DNA of 64,000 nt from Daejeonella rubra (lineage in GTDB: Bacteria > Bacteroidota > Bacteroidia > Sphingobacteriales > Sphingobacteriaceae): contig NZ_FNHH01000010.1 of the NCBI RefSeq assembly GCF_900103545.1, positions 99,811 to 163,810 on the forward strand, written 5' to 3'. A program made the position numbers and the translations under genes. This document shows positions 62,310 to 64,000 of this stretch, in pieces. Positions within the stretch are counted from its first letter, which is position 1; the number at the start of each line of letters is the position of its first letter. Below the pieces are notes generated by a model that was not told where the DNA came from, searched no databases, and saw nothing but the letters and a program-made list of their open reading frames with translations.

Positions 62310-63791
62310 TCACTTCACCCGCTTAATTAGCTCCATTGAAGCATCAATCAAGGCCTGCTCAGCCTGAGGTGCATAAGGGCTGCCATTAACAGCATATCCA
62401 CCTTCTATATATTCAGCAGCCGTTGCTATATAGCCATTAAAACCACCGGCAACACCCAAAATAAAAGTATTTTCATAGGGTGACTTTTGTTTTACCGTTA
62501 AACCAATCTCCGTAAAAACTTCAGCCGGAAAAGTCACAAAAACAGTGTTGCCTATACGAATTGCCTGCATTGGCATTAAGAAGGGTGCAGGATTAGCCGG
62601 CAGGGCTTCAATCCGTTTTGATTGATTAACCGCCTGGGTAGCCAGCCAATAGTCAACTTTATACTTATCCAGAGTTCTAGGACCTATGGTTTTACCTATA
62701 CTACCTTTAGCAACCAATTCACGTGCTGCTTCCTTGAGTCGCTCAACACCTTCGAGGTCTTTGGGATAATAGATGACCAATTTCTCCTTTTCATCCAAAG
62801 TCTTCTTCGCCTGCTCCTGCCAGCGAAGGGCTTCTTCATGTGTATATGGGAAAGTTGTCCGAACAGGTATTTGAAACTTATCGTAACTAACTCTTACATC
62901 CAGGTCGGCTGAAGTCCTGATCTCCGGTAATACCTTGAGAACGGCTTCTGACAGGATGAGGCCCTTCTTTTCGGCAAATTCAAAGCTTCTGATTCCCTGC
63001 ATAAAAGCACCAACTGCAGAAAGTTCAGCCTGATAACCCACTTTTGCATCGCCCTGAGCCGATTGAAAATAACCCACTACAACTCCTTTCGGCAACTTTT
63101 CCTTAATTCCTTTAATTGAGAAATATGGCCAGTCTTCCGTAAATTGTAAATTATGCAAATCCAGAGCTGAAGGATGACAGCCATAATTGAAAAATACGCC
63201 AAGGAGTTTTCCCTGAGCATTCTCAACCTTAATTACAGCAGCCTCAGGATCAGGAGGAACACCTCCATGCTCCATTCTCCTGTCGTTCATCGCCATGCCA
63301 AAAACTTCCGTTGAACCAGCGCCAATCTTGCCCGGCACTCTGCTTTTCCAGGCATTAACTGCACTTTGAACAGTTCTGCCGATAAAAAATTTTATATATG
63401 CATCTTCTAAATTTCCCATTACCGGACCCGAGTGGGTATGGGTAGAAGAAACAATTACATTTTTAAAAGGAATTCCTGTCTCCTTATTTACTCCTGTACG
63501 AATTTGATCCATCACCGCTTCCGACATATTAACCACTGCAACGGTGATCATTGCTGAACTTGTTCCATCTTCACCTTCCACAACCAGGCTGCGCGCATAA
63601 AGATCATCGTGTACTCCTGTAGATGTATTCACACCCCGGTCATAGCCGGCCATTCTAACACCAACCGGATTTGCAGGGGTAATTATCGTCTCAGCAACAC
63701 CAACCTTAATTTTAGCAGTTAGTTGGAATGTACCTGCAATGATCAGCATGGCAGATATGTTCCACACTTTCCTGAAGAAATAATTTTTCAT
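62310..63791 (-). CDS. Secreted neutral/alkaline ceramidase-like hydrolase (2)
   Basis: The 493-residue protein has an N-terminal signal ('ISAMLIIAGTFQLTA'). It shares the ceramidase N-terminal domain pattern: 'VGVAETIITPANPVGVRMAG', 'VIVSSTHTHSGPVMG' (metal-binding His pair), 'FFNYGCHPSALDL' and 'FQSAQGDAKVGYQAEL'. The C-terminal Ig-like domain of ceramidases is missing. It is distinct from the 450-residue paralog at 53049-54401. It is the first gene of the right-hand block with lyase (4), kelch and CBM9-like genes. The expected chemistry is hydrolysis of an amide or ester; the substrate is unknown and a ceramide is not assumed. Confidence 0.83.
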   Translation of the reverse strand: MKNYFFRKVWNISAMLIIAGTFQLTAKIKVGVAETIITPANPVGVRMAGYDRGVNTSTGVHDDLYARSLVVEGEDGTSSAMITVAVVNMSEAVMDQIRTGVNKETGIPFKNVIVSSTHTHSGPVMGNLEDAYIKFFIGRTVQSAVNAWKSRVPGKIGAGSTEVFGMAMNDRRMEHGGVPPDPEAAVIKVENAQGKLLGVFFNYGCHPSALDLHNLQFTEDWPYFSIKGIKEKLPKGVVVGYFQSAQGDAKVGYQAELSAVGAFMQGIRSFEFAEKKGLILSEAVLKVLPEIRTSADLDVRVSYDKFQIPVRTTFPYTHEEALRWQEQAKKTLDEKEKLVIYYPKDLEGVERLKEAARELVAKGSIGKTIGPRTLDKYKVDYWLATQAVNQSKRIEALPANPAPFLMPMQAIRIGNTVFVTFPAEVFTEIGLTVKQKSPYENTFILGVAGGFNGYIATAAEYIEGGYAVNGSPYAPQAEQALIDASMELIKRVK

Positions 63792-63907
63792 TGTAATAAC
63801 AATTAATCAGTAAACAAAATCAAAATGTATAAGCACATTTTAACAGGAAAAATATTCGGGCTGCCCTAAAAAAAATGAGATCTTTTTGTCTTGAGATTAA
63901 AAAAGGA

Positions 63908-63937
63908 GGCTGTCTCGAAACACAATTCGAGATGGCC
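63908..63937. terminator. Bidirectional terminator-like hairpin at the right edge
   Basis: GGCTGTCTCGAA (63908-63919) pairs with TTCGAGATGGCC (63926-63937) with two mismatched positions; T runs flank it on both strands (TTTTTT on plus after it, and on minus after AGCCTCC). AGGCTGTCTC-type hairpins are frequent at gene ends in Bacteroidota. It lies 117 bp upstream of the ceramidase-like gene, so it probably ends a gene outside the window. Confidence 0.75.
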
Positions 63938-64000
63938 TTTTTTATTTAATAAATATATTAATCTCTTTGCTGAGTTTTCCGTTTCTGGCGGACAATTGAA

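Noticed and set aside
63944..64000. Gene end on the minus strand at the right edge
   Set aside because: Short open frames run into the edge, but 57 bases are too few to support a product.
1..64000. tRNA or rRNA genes
   Set aside because: No cloverleaf-like sequence with a CCA end or rRNA signature was noticed when reading the intergenic gaps.

Overview
The window looks like chromosomal DNA of a Bacteroidota species, most likely Sphingobacteriaceae and Pedobacter-like. The DNA is AT-rich. There are two complete SusC/SusD pairs, each preceded by its own ECF sigma factor and FecR anti-sigma gene. SusD lipoproteins have the NKNPN signature, and many signal peptides and Tat leaders are visible. 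Nearly every gene is on the minus strand; only a truncated efflux adaptor at the left edge and one orphan gene at 52.2 kb are on the plus strand.

Layout: (1) 1-415 is the 3' end of an RND-type periplasmic adaptor gene. (2) 0.6-12.3 kb is a small-molecule catabolic region: two RidA-like proteins, an SDR dehydrogenase, a decayed MFS transporter, a Tat-exported protein with a C-terminal MIP18/DUF59 domain plus a decayed remnant of a second copy, an orphan RES-domain protein, a DctA-like carboxylate symporter, two secreted COG3964-type amidohydrolases plus a decayed third copy, and a Tat-exported SelA-like PLP enzyme. (3) 12.3-19.5 kb is the first SusD/SusC/FecR/sigma set. (4) 19.5-22.5 kb is a sulfatase module: a Cys-type sulfatase, a lipoprotein formylglycine-generating enzyme and a small Cys-Cys lipoprotein. 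(5) 22.8-29.8 kb is the second SusD/SusC/FecR/sigma set, closed by a hairpin. (6) 30-49.8 kb is a saccharide-degradation block: uxuA, an SDR uxuB, three giant heparinase II/III-like proteins, a FHS-family sugar transporter, nagB, nagA, a secreted transglutaminase-like protein and an amidohydrolase pair. (7) 49.8-53 kb is an accessory island: an orphan AAA ATPase of the contractile-injection type, short coding remnants and an orphan plus-strand gene behind an 11-bp repeat array. (8) 53-63.8 kb is a second degradation block: two ceramidase-like hydrolases, a fused double amidohydrolase, a CBM9-like protein, a kelch-type protein and a fourth heparinase-like protein. It is interrupted by a 162-bp tandem repeat array.

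How the genes could work together (inference): the sugar genes fit a sulfated, N-acetylglucosamine- and uronate-containing polysaccharide. The sulfatase (matured by the neighbouring FGE) would remove sulfate, the four lyase-like proteins would cleave uronate linkages, the SusCD pairs would import oligosaccharides, the transporter with NagA/NagB would handle the amino sugar, and UxuB/UxuA would take the uronate to 2-keto-3-deoxygluconate. No GH88/GH105 unsaturated uronidase, KduI/KduD or UxaC is seen here, so that part must lie elsewhere or the chemistry differs. The left block looks like a separate periplasmic de-acylation and deamination system.

The most unusual points are: an active/pseudo-amidohydrolase pair that occurs once as two overlapping genes and once as one fused gene in reversed order; a periplasm-targeted PLP enzyme next to amidohydrolases with an altered metal ligand; an exported MIP18-like domain without the family cysteine; and a small CC-motif lipoprotein beside the FGE. 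All functional calls come from reading motifs; no database search was run.
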